Notes: generated by a model not told the origin, from the letters alone. 64,000 bases of DNA from Bacillota bacterium (GCA_023401925.1 JAEXDA010000057.1:62001-126000), one strand, 5' to 3'; shown: positions 44,745 through 54,440, counted from the first letter of the stretch. Numbers and translations are program-made.

Positions 44745-46169
44745 ATGAATTTGGCAAGTCCAGAAACAAAAGTCGGTTTCTTTTCAATTGCGGCATTGCT
44801 CACCGTTTGCTTTGCTTTTCTGTGGCTGAACGGTTCCCAAGTATTTCAAAGAGCTAATACCCTCGAAGCTGTTTTCGATCGTGTTGAAGGACTAAAACCC
44901 GGGGCATCCATTCAGCTTGCCGGCGTTGATGTGGGCAGAGTATCCCGTATTTACTTCGAAGAACGCCGCGTAATTGTAGTCATGCGAATTAATCGAAATA
45001 TACAGCTCCCCGAATCTGTCAAAGTTTTGATTGCCAGTTCCGGTATAGTCGGGGACAAATATTTGGATATTATCCCATGTAAACCCGGAGAAGTACCCGC
45101 AAACTCCAAGCGCTTATTTGGAGAAAGTCCGGTCACAATTGAACAGTTTTATGCCACCGCCTATGAAGTTTTAGATTCGTTACATGCAGTTGCTTACTCA
45201 TTAAAGAATTTTGTATCCGATCCGGAAATAACCGATTCTTTGAAAAATACCGTCACCCGGATGGATAAAATCAGCGCCGATTTGGAAGAAATAACGGCTC
45301 AATTCCATAACATCAATATGGCTGAAACTTTCGGGCGCATCAACCACATTGCTTTGATGATGGAATCTCTCTCCGAAACCAATGGACCAAAACTTAACGA
45401 ATTGGTTACGAATATTACCGGCGTATCCTCCCAATTGGCGGAAATCGCCCTCACTGCCAACCGGTTGTTAAAGAGTATGGATGATGGCCAAACAGCTGAA
45501 AATTTGAAACAAACGATAGCCAATGCGAAAGAAATTACCACTGATTTAGAAAAATTCACAACCATCCTTGCAAATAAACAACAAAATATCGAACAATTGC
45601 TTCAGGACGCCCATGAAACCATGCAGGCAATTAAAAAGGCGGCCGACAGTATTGATAATGTTTTAAATCAAATATCAACCGGTGATAATCCAATATCTAA
45701 GGTGCAAAAAACATTGAATGACACCAGCGAAGCCGTGGACAAAGTTAACAATTATCTGGCTGCCTTTGAACAAATTTCGGTTAAAAATGGTATTGGAGTT
45801 ACCTATCATCCGGACAAGGAGCCCATGCTCGATTATGAAATGAATTTATCTTTCAATCCTCAAAATTCGATTTTGTTAGGATTAAAAGATATAGGCCAGG
45901 ACAACATGGCTACTTTCCAATGGGTCTTGACCTCCCCAAAATATCTAACCCGGGTCGGTATCTATCAAAATAAATTTGGGTTAGGCCTCGATGTCCCTCT
46001 TTCAAACCGGCTTTTACTCGGTCTTAACCTTTGGGATAATTATTCTCCAAATATAGGAATCTATTCCGCCTGGAAATTCAGTCCCAATTGGTCCTTATCC
46101 CTGGGCGGAGAATCAAATCTTAAAACTGATGGAAGCAATTGGGATCTTGAATTATGGAGGAACTTTTAA
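44745..46169 (+). CDS. mlaD: MlaD-type MCE protein with C-terminal predicted beta-barrel
   Basis: This 474-aa protein is about three times longer than proteobacterial MlaD. An N-terminal anchor (~12-30) and an MCE domain (~38-115; VEGLKPGASIQLAGVDVGRV) are followed by a long alpha-helical, heptad-rich region (~125-345) and a C-terminal ~110-residue block of alternating strands (YEMNLSFNPQNSILLGLKD, GLGLDVPLSNRLLLGLNLWD, LSLGGESNLK). It ends in an aromatic Phe, as outer-membrane proteins do. This architecture matches the MlaD of diderm Firmicutes such as Veillonella, where one protein spans from inner to outer membrane. It implies an outer membrane here. Confidence 0.9.
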   Translation: MNLASPETKVGFFSIAALLTVCFAFLWLNGSQVFQRANTLEAVFDRVEGLKPGASIQLAGVDVGRVSRIYFEERRVIVVMRINRNIQLPESVKVLIASSGIVGDKYLDIIPCKPGEVPANSKRLFGESPVTIEQFYATAYEVLDSLHAVAYSLKNFVSDPEITDSLKNTVTRMDKISADLEEITAQFHNINMAETFGRINHIALMMESLSETNGPKLNELVTNITGVSSQLAEIALTANRLLKSMDDGQTAENLKQTIANAKEITTDLEKFTTILANKQQNIEQLLQDAHETMQAIKKAADSIDNVLNQISTGDNPISKVQKTLNDTSEAVDKVNNYLAAFEQISVKNGIGVTYHPDKEPMLDYEMNLSFNPQNSILLGLKDIGQDNMATFQWVLTSPKYLTRVGIYQNKFGLGLDVPLSNRLLLGLNLWDNYSPNIGIYSAWKFSPNWSLSLGGESNLKTDGSNWDLELWRNF

Positions 46170-46171
46170 AG

Positions 46172-47470
46172 TCATCCATCCTCTTTTTGAACTTTAAACG
46201 AACCGGCAATGATTTCAGGACCTGCTTTTCCGAGATTTTGAAAATCAACCATAACGACTCCGGCAAAATTCAGTTGAATGATGTGATTTAAAAATTCCCG
46301 CCAGTCATCTTCATCCCGATAAATCAAGCAGCAACCTTCTTGATGCTTCCGGTAATCGATGCGGCTTAACTTTGAACGCACCAGATGTTGAATATTGGTA
46401 TATTGCCCCCGGAGCAATCGGGCCACTTTATAAGGAATCCTCTCAACAAAATTTTGGTCGAGGTTCCAATTCCAACCGCTGCTTTGACAGACCCAAATAA
46501 TCTTTTCTGTTAAGCCTGTTTTGATAACACCAGCGATAGCTTTATAGATTGCAGCAGTTGATTCCTGAAATAAATCGGGACTATCAGTCGTATACACCGG
46601 ATCCAATAGGATGTATTTGGTGTAAGAGCCGATCACGGGGAGATTAACCCAATACAAACGGTTTTCAAATTTTTTTTGGATGGGCAATAATGGCAGAACT
46701 TGAAACTCCAATGAAGAAATATCCAGCTTCCTGTGAATAAAATGCAAGAGATCTCTCCAGCGTGGAAACTTTTCTATCGGCGCCTCTCTTAAATCAAAAC
46801 CGAATTTGAAGTTTTTTAAGGCTGTTAATTGTTTGACGAGACCATCCCATAATTTGGGAGATGACAAAACCTGATTCCAAACCTTCCGGGTAGAGCTAAT
46901 TACATGGTATACGATAGACTCCGGCACTTGGACATCCTTTTGAAAGCGGCTTATGGAGAGCGAATCACTTTCCATCTCCATTTCATAATCGGCATAAACC
47001 ATTCCTGTCACCGGATAGGTTAGCGGTTGAAGCCCGGAGGACTCCCAACTCAAAAAAATTTTTTCATGCAAAAGCATTTTGAGTCCGGGATATATTTTCT
47101 TGTGCGGGTCTCCCTGTCCCGGTATTTTTCTCCAAGCAGATTTTTTTACCCCAAACTGCTTCGATATCCAATCCAAACTTTCGTTATTATTAATCCTATA
47201 AATGATGCGCCCATTTTTGGAGGCTTTTTGAAGCAACAACCGCAAAACCTCCGGGCCTGCAACCCCGTCAACTCGAAGCCGATAAGTCCTTTGCAATAAA
47301 GTTACGGCTTCTCCAGTCAAAACTCCATACCTTCCATCAGGTTCACCAAAATAAAACCCGGCCTCTTTTAATAACTTCTGTAATTCAATAACGTCCCGTC
47401 CATAACATCCGAACCGTAGCATCCGACATCCTAACGGTAATTCATCAATCTTCACAAACGACAATGCCAT
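46172..47470 (-). CDS. Peptidoglycan-binding/LysM protein with divergent GH18-like domain
   Basis: A 432-aa protein. Residues ~18-85 are a PG_binding_1 domain (DVIELQKLLKEAGFYFGEPDGRYG) quoted here in part: ELQKLLKEAGFYFG. A LysM motif follows (~90-135; YRINNNESLDWISKQFGVK). The rest (~150-430) has the spacing of a YaaH-like GH18 barrel (FKFGFDLREAP, FAGVVMVDFQNLGKAGP), but the catalytic DxxDxDxE is not seen, so it may be a binding or inactive form. There is no clear signal peptide. It ends 2 bp past mlaD, convergent. A role in spore or wall peptidoglycan is an inference. Confidence 0.7.
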   Translation of the reverse strand: MALSFVKIDELPLGCRMLRFGCYGRDVIELQKLLKEAGFYFGEPDGRYGVLTGEAVTLLQRTYRLRVDGVAGPEVLRLLLQKASKNGRIIYRINNNESLDWISKQFGVKKSAWRKIPGQGDPHKKIYPGLKMLLHEKIFLSWESSGLQPLTYPVTGMVYADYEMEMESDSLSISRFQKDVQVPESIVYHVISSTRKVWNQVLSSPKLWDGLVKQLTALKNFKFGFDLREAPIEKFPRWRDLLHFIHRKLDISSLEFQVLPLLPIQKKFENRLYWVNLPVIGSYTKYILLDPVYTTDSPDLFQESTAAIYKAIAGVIKTGLTEKIIWVCQSSGWNWNLDQNFVERIPYKVARLLRGQYTNIQHLVRSKLSRIDYRKHQEGCCLIYRDEDDWREFLNHIIQLNFAGVVMVDFQNLGKAGPEIIAGSFKVQKEDG

Positions 47471-47552
47471 TTCAGCAAATACCCCCGGATAATACTCTAT
47501 GTTAAGGCTTCCAGGAAAGTGTCATTTTTTATCCTCACCTTAGTAAAAACAA

Positions 47553-47581
47553 TTGACTTTCGGTTTTATCAAGTTTACAAT
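47553..47581 (+). promoter_or_regulatory. Promoter of cimA
   Basis: TTGACT (47553-47558) and TACAAT (47576-47581) are spaced by 17 bp. It leaves a ~155-nt untranslated leader before cimA, in which I recognised no T-box or riboswitch. Confidence 0.7.
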
Positions 47582-47744
47582 ATATTTTAATTATCTTCTT
47601 AACTTGGTTGCAATTCCCGATGGGAAAAATTGTTTCATCCCGGCGGATTAATTTAGGTGAAGTACCCATTCAATCATATTGTTTTAAAATCTTCTGATAT
47701 GTCTTACATAAAACATTACCAAAACAAAGGAAGTGATCCTCTCA

Positions 47745-49337
47745 ATGCCTAAAATCGTTATCTATGATACTACCTTGCGGGATGGAGCCCAAGGTGAAGG
47801 CGTTTTCTTTTCTGTCGACGATAAACTTCGCATTGTAAAAAAATTAGATCAATTGGGTATCGATTACATTGAAGGAGGTTGGCCTGGTTCCAATTCAAAA
47901 GATCTGGAATTTTATAAACAGGGCATCAATCTAAAACTTAAACATGCTAAGTTGGCATCTTTTGGGAGCACCCGGCATGCTTGTAATTCTCCAAAAGATG
48001 ATAAAACCTTGCATGATCTTTTGGCTACCGGAACTTCGGTTGTTACAATTTTTGGAAAAAGTTGGGACTTACACGCCCTGGATGTGTTAAAAGTTAGCCT
48101 GGCTGAAAATCTGGAGATGATTGAGGATTCCGTGGCTTACTTAAAGCAGCATGACCGGGAAGTGATTTATGATGCGGAGCACTTTTTTGACGGATATTCG
48201 GCAAATCCGGAATACGCCATGGAGACCCTTAAAGCGGCTTACAAAGGTGGTGCCTCAACCCTTGTTTTATGCGACACCAATGGCGGTACTTTACCGATGA
48301 AGATTTTGGAAGTTTTCAACAAGGTGCGACAAGAATTAAAAATTCCTTTGGGCGTTCATTTTCATAACGATGCCGGAGTCGCCATTGCTTCTTCGATTAT
48401 GACAATCCAGGCAGGTGCATCCCATGTTCAGGGCACATTTAATGGATACGGGGAACGTTGCGGCAATGCGAACCTCTCTACGATTATCCCTACATTGGTT
48501 CTTAAGTTAGGTTATGATACCCATACCAAAAACAATCTTCGGCTCATAACCGAAACTTCCAAGTATATTTCCGAATTGACCAACCTTCACCATGATGAAA
48601 GGCAACCTTACGTGGGGGCCTCTGCATTCGCTCATAAAGCAGGCACTCATGTGGATGCTATTCTCAAAAATCCATTGGCGCTTGAACATATTCATCCCGA
48701 ATCGGTCGGTAATGAGCGACGTTTCTTGCTCTCCGATCAAGCCGGCCGGAGCACCATTTTGAATAGAGTGAGAGAAATAGTCCCTGAAACCAAAAAGAAT
48801 GATCCCCAGATTTTAAATTTAACCAACCATTTAAAAGACCTTGAAAACTTGGGATATCAGTTTGAAGCCGCTGAAGCCTCTTTTGATTTATTGATTAAAA
48901 AAGCTTTTGACATGTATGAGAAAGCTTTTACACTGGATGGTTTCCGGATCATTGTCGAAAAACGCGGCGACCAACCCGTTTTGACCGAAGCGACCATCAA
49001 AGTCAAGGTTGGCGACGAACATGAGATCACGGCCGCTGAAGGTGATGGTCCGGTAAACGCTCTTGACTCCGCTATCCGTAAAGCCTTGCATCGTTTCTAT
49101 CCTGAAATAAGCGATATTGATCTGATCGACTATAAAGTCCGGGTCATGGATGAAAACCGTGGAACTGCAGCAAAGGTTCGCGTTTTAATCGAAAGTTCCG
49201 ATGGAGCGACTTCCTGGGGTACTGTCGGTGTCTCTGAGAACCTTATTGAAGCTTCTTGGGAGGCCCTGGTCGACAGCATTGAATATGGTATTTTACTCAA
49301 AAAAAATGAAGTGAAAGACTCAACTACCGCCGGCTGA
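47745..49337 (+). CDS. cimA: (R)-citramalate synthase
   Basis: This 530-aa enzyme condenses pyruvate and acetyl-CoA to citramalate for isoleucine synthesis. The HMGL-like domain begins IYDTTLRDGAQGEGVFF and has the metal site HFHNDAGVA (near residue 205) and QGTFNGYGERCGNANL (near 235). A C-terminal LeuA-type regulatory domain (~405-530) would give isoleucine feedback control. The start is ATG 47745, with AAAGGAAG upstream. It stands alone behind a strong promoter. Confidence 0.93.
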   Translation: MPKIVIYDTTLRDGAQGEGVFFSVDDKLRIVKKLDQLGIDYIEGGWPGSNSKDLEFYKQGINLKLKHAKLASFGSTRHACNSPKDDKTLHDLLATGTSVVTIFGKSWDLHALDVLKVSLAENLEMIEDSVAYLKQHDREVIYDAEHFFDGYSANPEYAMETLKAAYKGGASTLVLCDTNGGTLPMKILEVFNKVRQELKIPLGVHFHNDAGVAIASSIMTIQAGASHVQGTFNGYGERCGNANLSTIIPTLVLKLGYDTHTKNNLRLITETSKYISELTNLHHDERQPYVGASAFAHKAGTHVDAILKNPLALEHIHPESVGNERRFLLSDQAGRSTILNRVREIVPETKKNDPQILNLTNHLKDLENLGYQFEAAEASFDLLIKKAFDMYEKAFTLDGFRIIVEKRGDQPVLTEATIKVKVGDEHEITAAEGDGPVNALDSAIRKALHRFYPEISDIDLIDYKVRVMDENRGTAAKVRVLIESSDGATSWGTVGVSENLIEASWEALVDSIEYGILLKKNEVKDSTTAG

Positions 49338-49357
49338 ACCCGGTGGGTTCCATCCCT

Positions 49358-50098
49358 TTAAGTGAAACGAATAAGCAACATCCCCAGGAAAATTCCCACA
49401 GCAAAACCATAGCTAACCCAAATCAAACCGGCCAACTTTTTTGCTGTGGGAAGTAGTTCCTTCCCAACCAAAAATATCATCGCCCCTCCCGCAAAACCCA
49501 GTGAAAATGATGTCATTACTGGGGAAATACACCCTAAAAACGCTCCCACGGTTGCGCCAAAGGCCATTGGAACTTCGACAAGCACTAAACTAAGAAAGAT
49601 ACTGAAAGACTTGACCTTTCCCAATTTAAAAGCAGCGCTCATCACCATTCCCTCCGGGATATTGTGAATACCCATGAGCAGGGCGATGCTTAACCAGTTA
49701 CTTATATTTGGATTGGCGATATAAGTGGCCCCCAGGGCGACTCCTTCCGGGAAATTATGAATGCCAATACCAACTCCCAACATGATTCCAACCTGAACCA
49801 ATTTAGAGAATTGATGCTGGCGGTACCAGGGAACAAGCCGCAAAAACCCATCAAAATACTGGACAAGCAGAATTCCAATACCCGTGCCAAACAAGGTTGA
49901 AACGATGCCTCCAAAATGCAAAGCCTCAGGCCAAAGATCCAATATAACAACCGCAGTCATAATCCCCCCGGAGACGCCTATTAGCCAGCTTTGGGTGGAT
50001 AGTTTATGACTGAAACGGTATAAAATCATTAACCCACCTATAAGGGTTCCCGAGATTCCGACCACAAATCCCAATATCGTCGCATTCAACAATGCCAA
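49358..50098 (-). CDS. ZIP-family divalent metal transporter
   Basis: This 246-aa membrane transporter for zinc or related metals has about eight helices. The two metal-site motifs are GIHNFPEGVALG and GIHNIPEGMV, in the paired positions expected for ZIP. The start is a TTG at 50098 with AAGGGGTG upstream; the longer frame begins in hydrophilic sequence without a site. It is convergent with cimA. Confidence 0.92.
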   Translation of the reverse strand: MALLNATILGFVVGISGTLIGGLMILYRFSHKLSTQSWLIGVSGGIMTAVVILDLWPEALHFGGIVSTLFGTGIGILLVQYFDGFLRLVPWYRQHQFSKLVQVGIMLGVGIGIHNFPEGVALGATYIANPNISNWLSIALLMGIHNIPEGMVMSAAFKLGKVKSFSIFLSLVLVEVPMAFGATVGAFLGCISPVMTSFSLGFAGGAMIFLVGKELLPTAKKLAGLIWVSYGFAVGIFLGMLLIRFT

Positions 50099-50226
50099 GA
50101 ATTCACCCCTTAACCCCGCATTGTAAATTTTATGCTTGGGCACAACCCGAATATGAACCTCTCTCTGGGGTCAGAATAAATAAAACTCAAGGTTGAAGAA
50201 AATGAAAGGAAATTTTAACGTTAAAG

Positions 50227-50667
50227 ATGAGCAACCGAATTTTATTTTTGATTCTGGCAGCATTATCGGGGGCCCTTATGGCAATTCAAGGGACTTTCAA
50301 TAGCGCGCTCGGAAAAGTCATTGGTTTACTGGAGAGTACTTTTGCTGTCCATTTAGTGGGAGTGGTAACAGCCGGCGCCTTATTACTCACTTTAGGAAAC
50401 GGCAGTTTTTCAAAGGCCGGAGATGCACCCTGGTTTGCCTGGCTTGGAGGTCCGATAGGGGTGGGAATTATTTTCGGAGTCGCCTTCAGCATTCCCAAAC
50501 TGGGTGTTGGAGTGGCCACCACAGCGATTATTGCGACCCAATTATTGGCAGCCTATGCCATTGATCATTTTGGGTGGTTCGGAATGGAAAAGCTACCGTT
50601 CAATCTTTGTAAGCTGGGTGGCATTGTCTTAATGGTTGCCGGGGCTAAATTATTATTGGATAAATAA
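50227..50667 (+). CDS. YdcZ-family (DUF606) DMT-type membrane protein
   Basis: A 146-aa membrane protein with five helices, the typical YdcZ/DUF606 size. The motif GALMAIQGTFNSALGK near residue 14 and VGVATTAIIATQLLAAYAID near 98 are conserved. Family members are related to drug/metabolite transporters. The substrate is unknown. It shares a terminator with the convergent response regulator. Confidence 0.88.
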   Translation: MSNRILFLILAALSGALMAIQGTFNSALGKVIGLLESTFAVHLVGVVTAGALLLTLGNGSFSKAGDAPWFAWLGGPIGVGIIFGVAFSIPKLGVGVATTAIIATQLLAAYAIDHFGWFGMEKLPFNLCKLGGIVLMVAGAKLLLDK

Positions 50668-50668
50668 A

Positions 50669-50704
50669 AAAACTTTGCAATCTTCACTGAGATTGCAAAG
50701 TTTT
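50669..50704. terminator. Bidirectional terminator between YdcZ-type and CheY-like genes
   Basis: Perfect 14-bp stem AAAACTTTGCAATC (50669-50682)/GATTGCAAAGTTTT (50691-50704), with A and T tracts on both sides. The CheY-like stop codon lies in the loop, so this hairpin ends both convergent genes. Confidence 0.88.
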
Positions 50705-51052
50705 ACGGACAGTCTCAACAACCTTTTCCTCATCAAAAGGTTTGGCGAGAAAATTGACCGCACCGGCCTCCATAGCTTCAATGATCAGGGACTTTTGGCC
50801 CATGGCGGAACAAATAATGACTTGGGCATTGGGGTCAAATTCCCGGATGGATTTAAGCGCCTTAATTCCACCCATCTCCGGCATGGTAATATCCATTGTC
50901 ACCAAATCAGGCCTCAATTCCTGGTATTTCCGAATTGCTTCGGCACCATTGGAAGCCTCTCCGGCAATCTCAAAACCCGCTTCGGTCAAAATTTTACGCA
51001 AAATCATGCGAATAATCATCGCATCATCAACTAGCAATATTCTATTTCCCAT
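50684..51052 (-). CDS. CheY-like single-domain response regulator
   Basis: A 122-aa receiver domain without an output domain. The acidic pair is in ILLVDDAMI, the phospho-acceptor Asp in LVTMDITMPEM (D54 region), the Thr/Ser in VIICSAMGQ, and the Lys in FLAKPFDEEKV. AAGGAGAG precedes the ATG at 51052. It may act as CheY for the window's chemoreceptor, or as an independent switch. Its stop lies within a bidirectional terminator. Confidence 0.93.
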   Translation of the reverse strand: MGNRILLVDDAMIIRMILRKILTEAGFEIAGEASNGAEAIRKYQELRPDLVTMDITMPEMGGIKALKSIREFDPNAQVIICSAMGQKSLIIEAMEAGAVNFLAKPFDEEKVVETVRKTLQSQ

Positions 51053-51264
51053 TATTACTCTCCTTGAGATTGGGGATCCTTTAATGATTAACACAAAACA
51101 AGTTTGCTAAAAATAAACGGCTCAAGTCTAGCCATTAGTCATGGCCTTTAATTTATATTACAACAAAAAAGTGATTTGTTCCAGAAAAAATTGTTTAATT
51201 TACTTTAGGGAAAAATAGCAGAAAATCCAGATACTTCCGCAGTTAACAAGCTAAGGATTTTTAA

Positions 51265-51417
51265 TCAATCGAAAGTGGTTTTAGCCATTGAAAAAGCCTG
51301 ACAATTTTTCCGTCCGTCTTGCCATAAACGACAATTCAAGTTATTTCGGCAGAATATGCAAAGTAAAATTTTATTAAGTTCCTGATTATCAATTGAATAA
51401 CCTTTCTCGGATGCCAT
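51265..51417 (-). CDS. 50-aa Cys-containing small protein
   Basis: On the minus strand an ATG at 51417 follows GGAGG by 9 bases and opens 50 codons. The peptide begins MASEKGYSIDNQELNKILLC and contains CIFC, NLNCRLW and GRKNC, so four cysteines are spaced as in small metal-binding proteins. It ends AKTTFD. A weak hairpin with a T-rich stretch lies downstream. No family is recognised. The rest of 51053-51762 shows no other gene. Confidence 0.45.
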   Translation of the reverse strand: MASEKGYSIDNQELNKILLCIFCRNNLNCRLWQDGRKNCQAFSMAKTTFD

Positions 51418-51762
51418 TCAATGATTCCTCCAGTCTGATTTAGGAACACTCTCCTAAGCCTTTTCGAACGGCATTCAATGTATCAATAATCATTTGAAGC
51501 TAAGCAGAACGCGGTTCACAAATCCAGTACATACCAAGGCCATGAGAAACGTTTCTACCAGTTTAATATTTCAGCCTTCAATTCAGCTAATTCAAAATTA
51601 ATAGCTTGAATCGGTTAATGGCTGAGACTATCAGAAGCTTTTTTACCTGCCCCCCCCCTGGCGGAAATTTCAGCTTCCTTGCCTTATTTTAGTTATCGGA
51701 CAAAACATCAATTTTTATATAAGTCCAAAGTCCTGATTTTATTTTTTTCCAATGGAGAACCC

Positions 51763-52533
51763 TCACAGAGCAGGAATTTCCCGCAAACTAAAACCACGAA
51801 ATATTTTTTCCATCATGTCCGTATAATCCCCTCCGGACCGATAGACCGTAACCGGAGGTATAACCTCTACTCCTTTTTTTGCTCCCGGCCTTGCCTCCAC
51901 CAAAACCAGATTACTTTTTTCACCGGCTCGGGGATGAATAAAACAAATCCGTTTGGGCATCAGATGGCGTTTGTTAAAGATAGCCATCAAATCGTTCAAC
52001 CGCTCCGCGGGATAAATTATAGCCACTTTGCCGTTACCCTTGACACATTTTGCTGCAGCCGCGACAACATCCTCCAATGTACAGTCAATCTCAAACTTGG
52101 CCCGTGCCAAACTAAGATTTTCAGAAACCAGGCCCCGGTCTTTTTCAAAAAAAGGTGGATTGGTGATGACGTAATCAAAGGAATTATCTGCGATTTCCCC
52201 AGGCAGCTTTCGAATATCCGCCACTTCAAATTTCACCGTCTTTTCCAGCTGATTTATTTCCAGACTGCGACGGGCCATCTCAACAAGATCCGCTTGAATT
52301 TCAATCCCCAATACCGAAGTCACTTTCCTTTGTCCGGCAATGAGCAAGGACAATACGCCTCCTCCGCTTCCCAGATCAATGATCTTGTGTTGGGGTTTGG
52401 GATCGATAAAGGCCGCCAATAGAAAGGCGTCCATGGTAAATTTAAACTTGGAGGGATTTTGAATAATCCGTAAGCCGTGATAACCTAAGCGATCAATGTT
52501 TTCATCCGTTTTTAATTGGGGCAGAATTTCCAT
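51763..52533 (-). CDS. tRNA1(Val) (adenine37-N6)-methyltransferase-like protein
   Basis: This 256-aa SAM-dependent methyltransferase is of the TrmN6/YfiC group, which methylates A37 of tRNA(Val). The SAM motif I is IIDLGSGGGVLSLL (near residue 52) and the catalytic motif is NPPFF (near 124). FKFTMDAFLLAAF is the conserved leading segment. The start at 52533 is uncertain; an ATG six codons upstream is possible. Substrate assignment rests on family. Confidence 0.88.
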   Translation of the reverse strand: MEILPQLKTDENIDRLGYHGLRIIQNPSKFKFTMDAFLLAAFIDPKPQHKIIDLGSGGGVLSLLIAGQRKVTSVLGIEIQADLVEMARRSLEINQLEKTVKFEVADIRKLPGEIADNSFDYVITNPPFFEKDRGLVSENLSLARAKFEIDCTLEDVVAAAAKCVKGNGKVAIIYPAERLNDLMAIFNKRHLMPKRICFIHPRAGEKSNLVLVEARPGAKKGVEVIPPVTVYRSGGDYTDMMEKIFRGFSLREIPAL

Positions 52534-52726
52534 AGCCGTCACACCCGTCATTTCATTATTATACGCATTTTTACGGACTCTATCGGATCAAGCCGCGGCT
52601 TCACTCATCTTTAATTGGGTATTTAAAGCCTAACCGTTTCCCGATTTCCGGCAAACATTTCAATTCTAAATGAAAAACGGCAGACCAGGATGTCCACCGT
52701 TTTTAAGAAAATTGATGGGTGATAAG

Positions 52727-53728
52727 TTATTTCGACATTGCTTCTTCAACCGCGACGGCCACAGCCACGCTGGCTCCAACCATCGGGTTGTTGCCCATCC
52801 CCAGGAAGCCCATCATTTCCACGTGGGCCGGCACTGAAGAAGAACCGGCAAACTGGGCATCGGAATGCATCCGGCCCATGGTATCGGTCATACCGTAAGA
52901 AGCCGGTCCGGCTGCCATATTATCCGGATGCAAGGTTCTTCCGGTACCGCCGCCGGAAGCCACTGAGAAATATTTCTTACCCTGTTCCACACATTCTTTT
53001 TTATAGGTGCCTGCGACCGGGTGTTGGAACCGGGTAGGATTGGTGGAATTACCGGTAATGGAAACATCAACGCCTTCATGATGCATTATGGCTACGCCCT
53101 CCCGGACATCATCGGCTCCATAGCATTTAACCTTGGCCCGTTCTCCGCTGGAATATGCGATTTCCCGGACTATGTTTAGTTTGCCGGTATAATAATCAAA
53201 TTTGGTTTGGACGTAGGTAAACCCGTTGACTCTGGAGATAATCTGCGCGGCATCTTTACCCAGGCCATTTAAAATCACCTTCAACGGTTCTTTGCGGACT
53301 TTATTGGCGGACTTGGCGATTCCGATGGCGCCTTCGGCGGCGGCAAAGGATTCATGGCCGGCCAGGAATGCAAAGCATTTGGTTTCTTCCCTAAGCAGCA
53401 TGGCCGCTAAATTACCGTGGCCGATTCCTACGTTACGGTCATCCGCTACGGTTCCGGGAATACAGAAAGCCTGTAATCCTTCTCCAATGGCTTCCGCGGC
53501 ATCGGCTGCCTTTTTACAGCCTTTTTTAATGGCGATGGCGGCGCCGACTACATACGCCCAACAGGCATTTTCAAAACAAATCGGTTGAATATTCTTAGCA
53601 ATGGTATAGGGGTCGATTCCCTTTTGTTCACATATTTGTTTGGCCTCTTCAATGGAGGAGATTCCGTATTTTGAAAGGGCCGTATTGATTTGAGCAATTC
53701 TCCGCTCATAACTTTCAAATAATGACAT
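52727..53728 (-). CDS. GGGtGRT protein
   Basis: A 333-aa protein of the GGGtGRT family, named for the motif seen here as SGGGTGRTLHPDN near residue 267. The N-terminus (LFESYERRIAQINTALSKYG) is conserved. Function is not established, but it is always paired with the Fe-S scaffold-like protein found immediately upstream. AAGGAGGG precedes the ATG at 53728. The start lies about 20 bp past the scaffold stop, so the two genes are cotranscribed. A redox or sulfur-trafficking role is inferred. Confidence 0.88.
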   Translation of the reverse strand: MSLFESYERRIAQINTALSKYGISSIEEAKQICEQKGIDPYTIAKNIQPICFENACWAYVVGAAIAIKKGCKKAADAAEAIGEGLQAFCIPGTVADDRNVGIGHGNLAAMLLREETKCFAFLAGHESFAAAEGAIGIAKSANKVRKEPLKVILNGLGKDAAQIISRVNGFTYVQTKFDYYTGKLNIVREIAYSSGERAKVKCYGADDVREGVAIMHHEGVDVSITGNSTNPTRFQHPVAGTYKKECVEQGKKYFSVASGGGTGRTLHPDNMAAGPASYGMTDTMGRMHSDAQFAGSSSVPAHVEMMGFLGMGNNPMVGASVAVAVAVEEAMSK

Positions 53729-53747
53729 TGATATTCCCTCCTTATGT

Positions 53748-54440
53748 TTATTCGTGCCTTGGATCAATATGTTTTTTGGCTTCATCAAAACGGCCGTATT
53801 TTCCGGTTGCTTTCTTCAAAGCCTCATTGGCGTCCGTACCTTTTTTGATCATATCCATCATCTTCCCGAGGTGGACAAATTCATAGCCGATGATCTCATT
53901 TTTGTCATCAAGGGCAACCCGTGTTACATAACCTTCCGCCATTTCCAAATAGCGGGGCCCTTTGGCCACAGTGCTGTACATGGTTCCAACCTGGCTGCGC
54001 AAGCCTTTTCCTAAATCCTCAAGACCGGCGCCGATTGGCAAGCCGCCTTCGGAAAAAGCCGTCTGGGTACGGCCATAGGCAATTTGCAGGAACAGTTCGC
54101 GCATGGCGGTATTAATGGCATCACAGACTAAATCGGTATTTAAAGCCTCCAATATGGTTTTACCTGCCAAAATTTCCGCAGCCATGCCGGCGGAATGGGT
54201 CATCCCCGAACAGCCGATGGTTTCAACCAACGCTTCTTGAATCACTCCATCTTTAACATTTAAAGTTAATTTACAAGCGCCTTGCTGAGGCGCACACCAG
54301 CCTACGCCGTGGGTCAAACCGGAAATGTCTTTAATCTCCTTTGCCTGAACCCATTTCCCTTCTTCAGGAATCGGAGCAGGTCCGTGATTAGGCCCTTTTG
54401 CAACGCAACACATCTTTTCCACTTCTTCAGAGTAGATCAT
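53748..54440 (-). CDS. NifU-like iron-sulfur cluster scaffold-type protein
   Basis: A 230-aa protein with a NifU/IscU-like fold. Conserved Cys residues are in VGWCAPQQGACKL and ETIGCSGMTHSAG (near residue 80). An additional CCVAKG lies near the N-terminus. AAAGGGG precedes the ATG at 54440. It is the first gene of an operon with the GGGtGRT protein and sits behind a ~130-nt structured leader with its own promoter. A role in Fe-S delivery is inferred from family. Confidence 0.83.
   Translation of the reverse strand: MIYSEEVEKMCCVAKGPNHGPAPIPEEGKWVQAKEIKDISGLTHGVGWCAPQQGACKLTLNVKDGVIQEALVETIGCSGMTHSAGMAAEILAGKTILEALNTDLVCDAINTAMRELFLQIAYGRTQTAFSEGGLPIGAGLEDLGKGLRSQVGTMYSTVAKGPRYLEMAEGYVTRVALDDKNEIIGYEFVHLGKMMDMIKKGTDANEALKKATGKYGRFDEAKKHIDPRHE

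Noticed and set aside
51649..51658. Run of nine C before the methyltransferase gene end
   Set aside because: Homopolymer in non-coding sequence; could be real or a sequencing artefact, with no gene affected.
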